Of a DNA stretch of 64,000 nucleotides, positions 63,956 to 64,000 are shown piece after piece. The notes under the pieces were generated by a model. The model worked only from the letters and a program-made list of their open reading frames with translations, was not told where the DNA came from and did no database searches. A program made the translations under genes and the position numbers. Origin of the DNA: Salinispora tropica CNB-440 (GTDB lineage: Bacteria > Actinomycetota > Actinomycetes > Mycobacteriales > Micromonosporaceae); the NCBI RefSeq assembly GCF_000016425.1, contig NC_009380.1, forward strand, positions 620,001 to 684,000, in the 5' to 3' direction. Each line of letters starts with the position of its first letter. Positions within the stretch are counted from its first letter, which is position 1.

Positions 63956-64000
63956 GTGACCATCGCGGAATTGTTGCTGGTCGGCGGCCTTGCCGGACTG
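63956..64000 (+). CDS. Start of a probable membrane protein (runs off right edge)
   Basis: GTG 63956 opens a frame, TIAELLLVGGLAGL, that is hydrophobic and continues past the edge. A GGGAAC-type sequence lies upstream, a weak ribosome binding site. Only 15 codons are visible. Confidence 0.35.
   Translation, partial: MTIAELLLVGGLAGL

Overview
High G+C DNA with GTG starts, strong Shine-Dalgarno sites, WhiB and Lsr2-like proteins, a selenocysteine locus and an enediyne-type polyketide synthase cassette points to an actinomycete, most likely Micromonosporaceae (Micromonospora/Salinispora type). The genus is inferred from gene content only.

Region 1 (1-11.1 kb) is the right part of an integrated actinophage-like element that continues past the left edge. 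Leftward packaging genes (HNH, a 47-residue Lsr2-like protein, a small membrane protein, TerS, partial TerL) diverge from about fifteen small rightward genes ending in WhiB, a zinc-repeat/HTH protein, excisionase and a tyrosine integrase next to tRNA-Arg(CCT). Six intergenic sites carry miniature tRNA-like RNAs (acceptor stem plus T-arm with T-loop consensus) whose acceptor helices covary. A CCGCTAGTG-core motif recurs about eight times.

Region 2 (11.3-32.0 kb) is an island between two 255-bp direct repeats that contain the 5' half of tRNA-Arg. It holds a DIP1984-family gene with a tRNA/Y-RNA-like element, a CdiA-type toxin/immunity locus, an EVE-HNH modification-dependent nuclease, a Vsr nuclease, a MutL/MORC-type restriction system (two GHKL ATPases, cytosine methyltransferase fused to an HhH glycosylase-like domain, AIPR, PD-(D/E)XK, Z1) and an AbiE pair. 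An IS1380 element sits in the shared methyltransferase/AIPR promoter region.

Region 3 (32.2-35.2 kb) has IS debris, a broken NUDIX gene and a second, decayed toxin/immunity locus. The standout observation joins the two toxin loci. In both, an upstream ORF (Hsp70-like in one, a helical protein in the other) ends in the slippery heptamer GGGAAAC followed at once by TGA. A 5-nt spacer and an 8-bp stem with a 14-nt loop follow, and the toxin frame is open in -1. This looks like programmed -1 frameshifting that appends a tRNase-type toxin to a fraction of carrier proteins.

Region 4 (35.4-43.1 kb) contains tRNA-Sec, selD, selA and selB, then broken IS256-type insertions, a VOC protein and a nitroreductase. 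No selenoprotein gene is visible.

Region 5 (43.3-64 kb) is an enediyne-type cluster: beta-propeller, methyltransferase, UnbL (DUF1702), UnbV, a dead SelA paralogue, a decayed gene, two small membrane/coiled-coil proteins, UnbU, PKSE (KS-AT-ACP-KR-DH-PPTase) and its hotdog thioesterase. An AraC-type regulator, a HEAT-repeat protein and a UbiB-like kinase preceded by a hexanucleotide repeat follow. Other warhead genes are not in the window and may lie to the right. Many genes here are broken by single indels, which fits island decay but could partly be assembly error.
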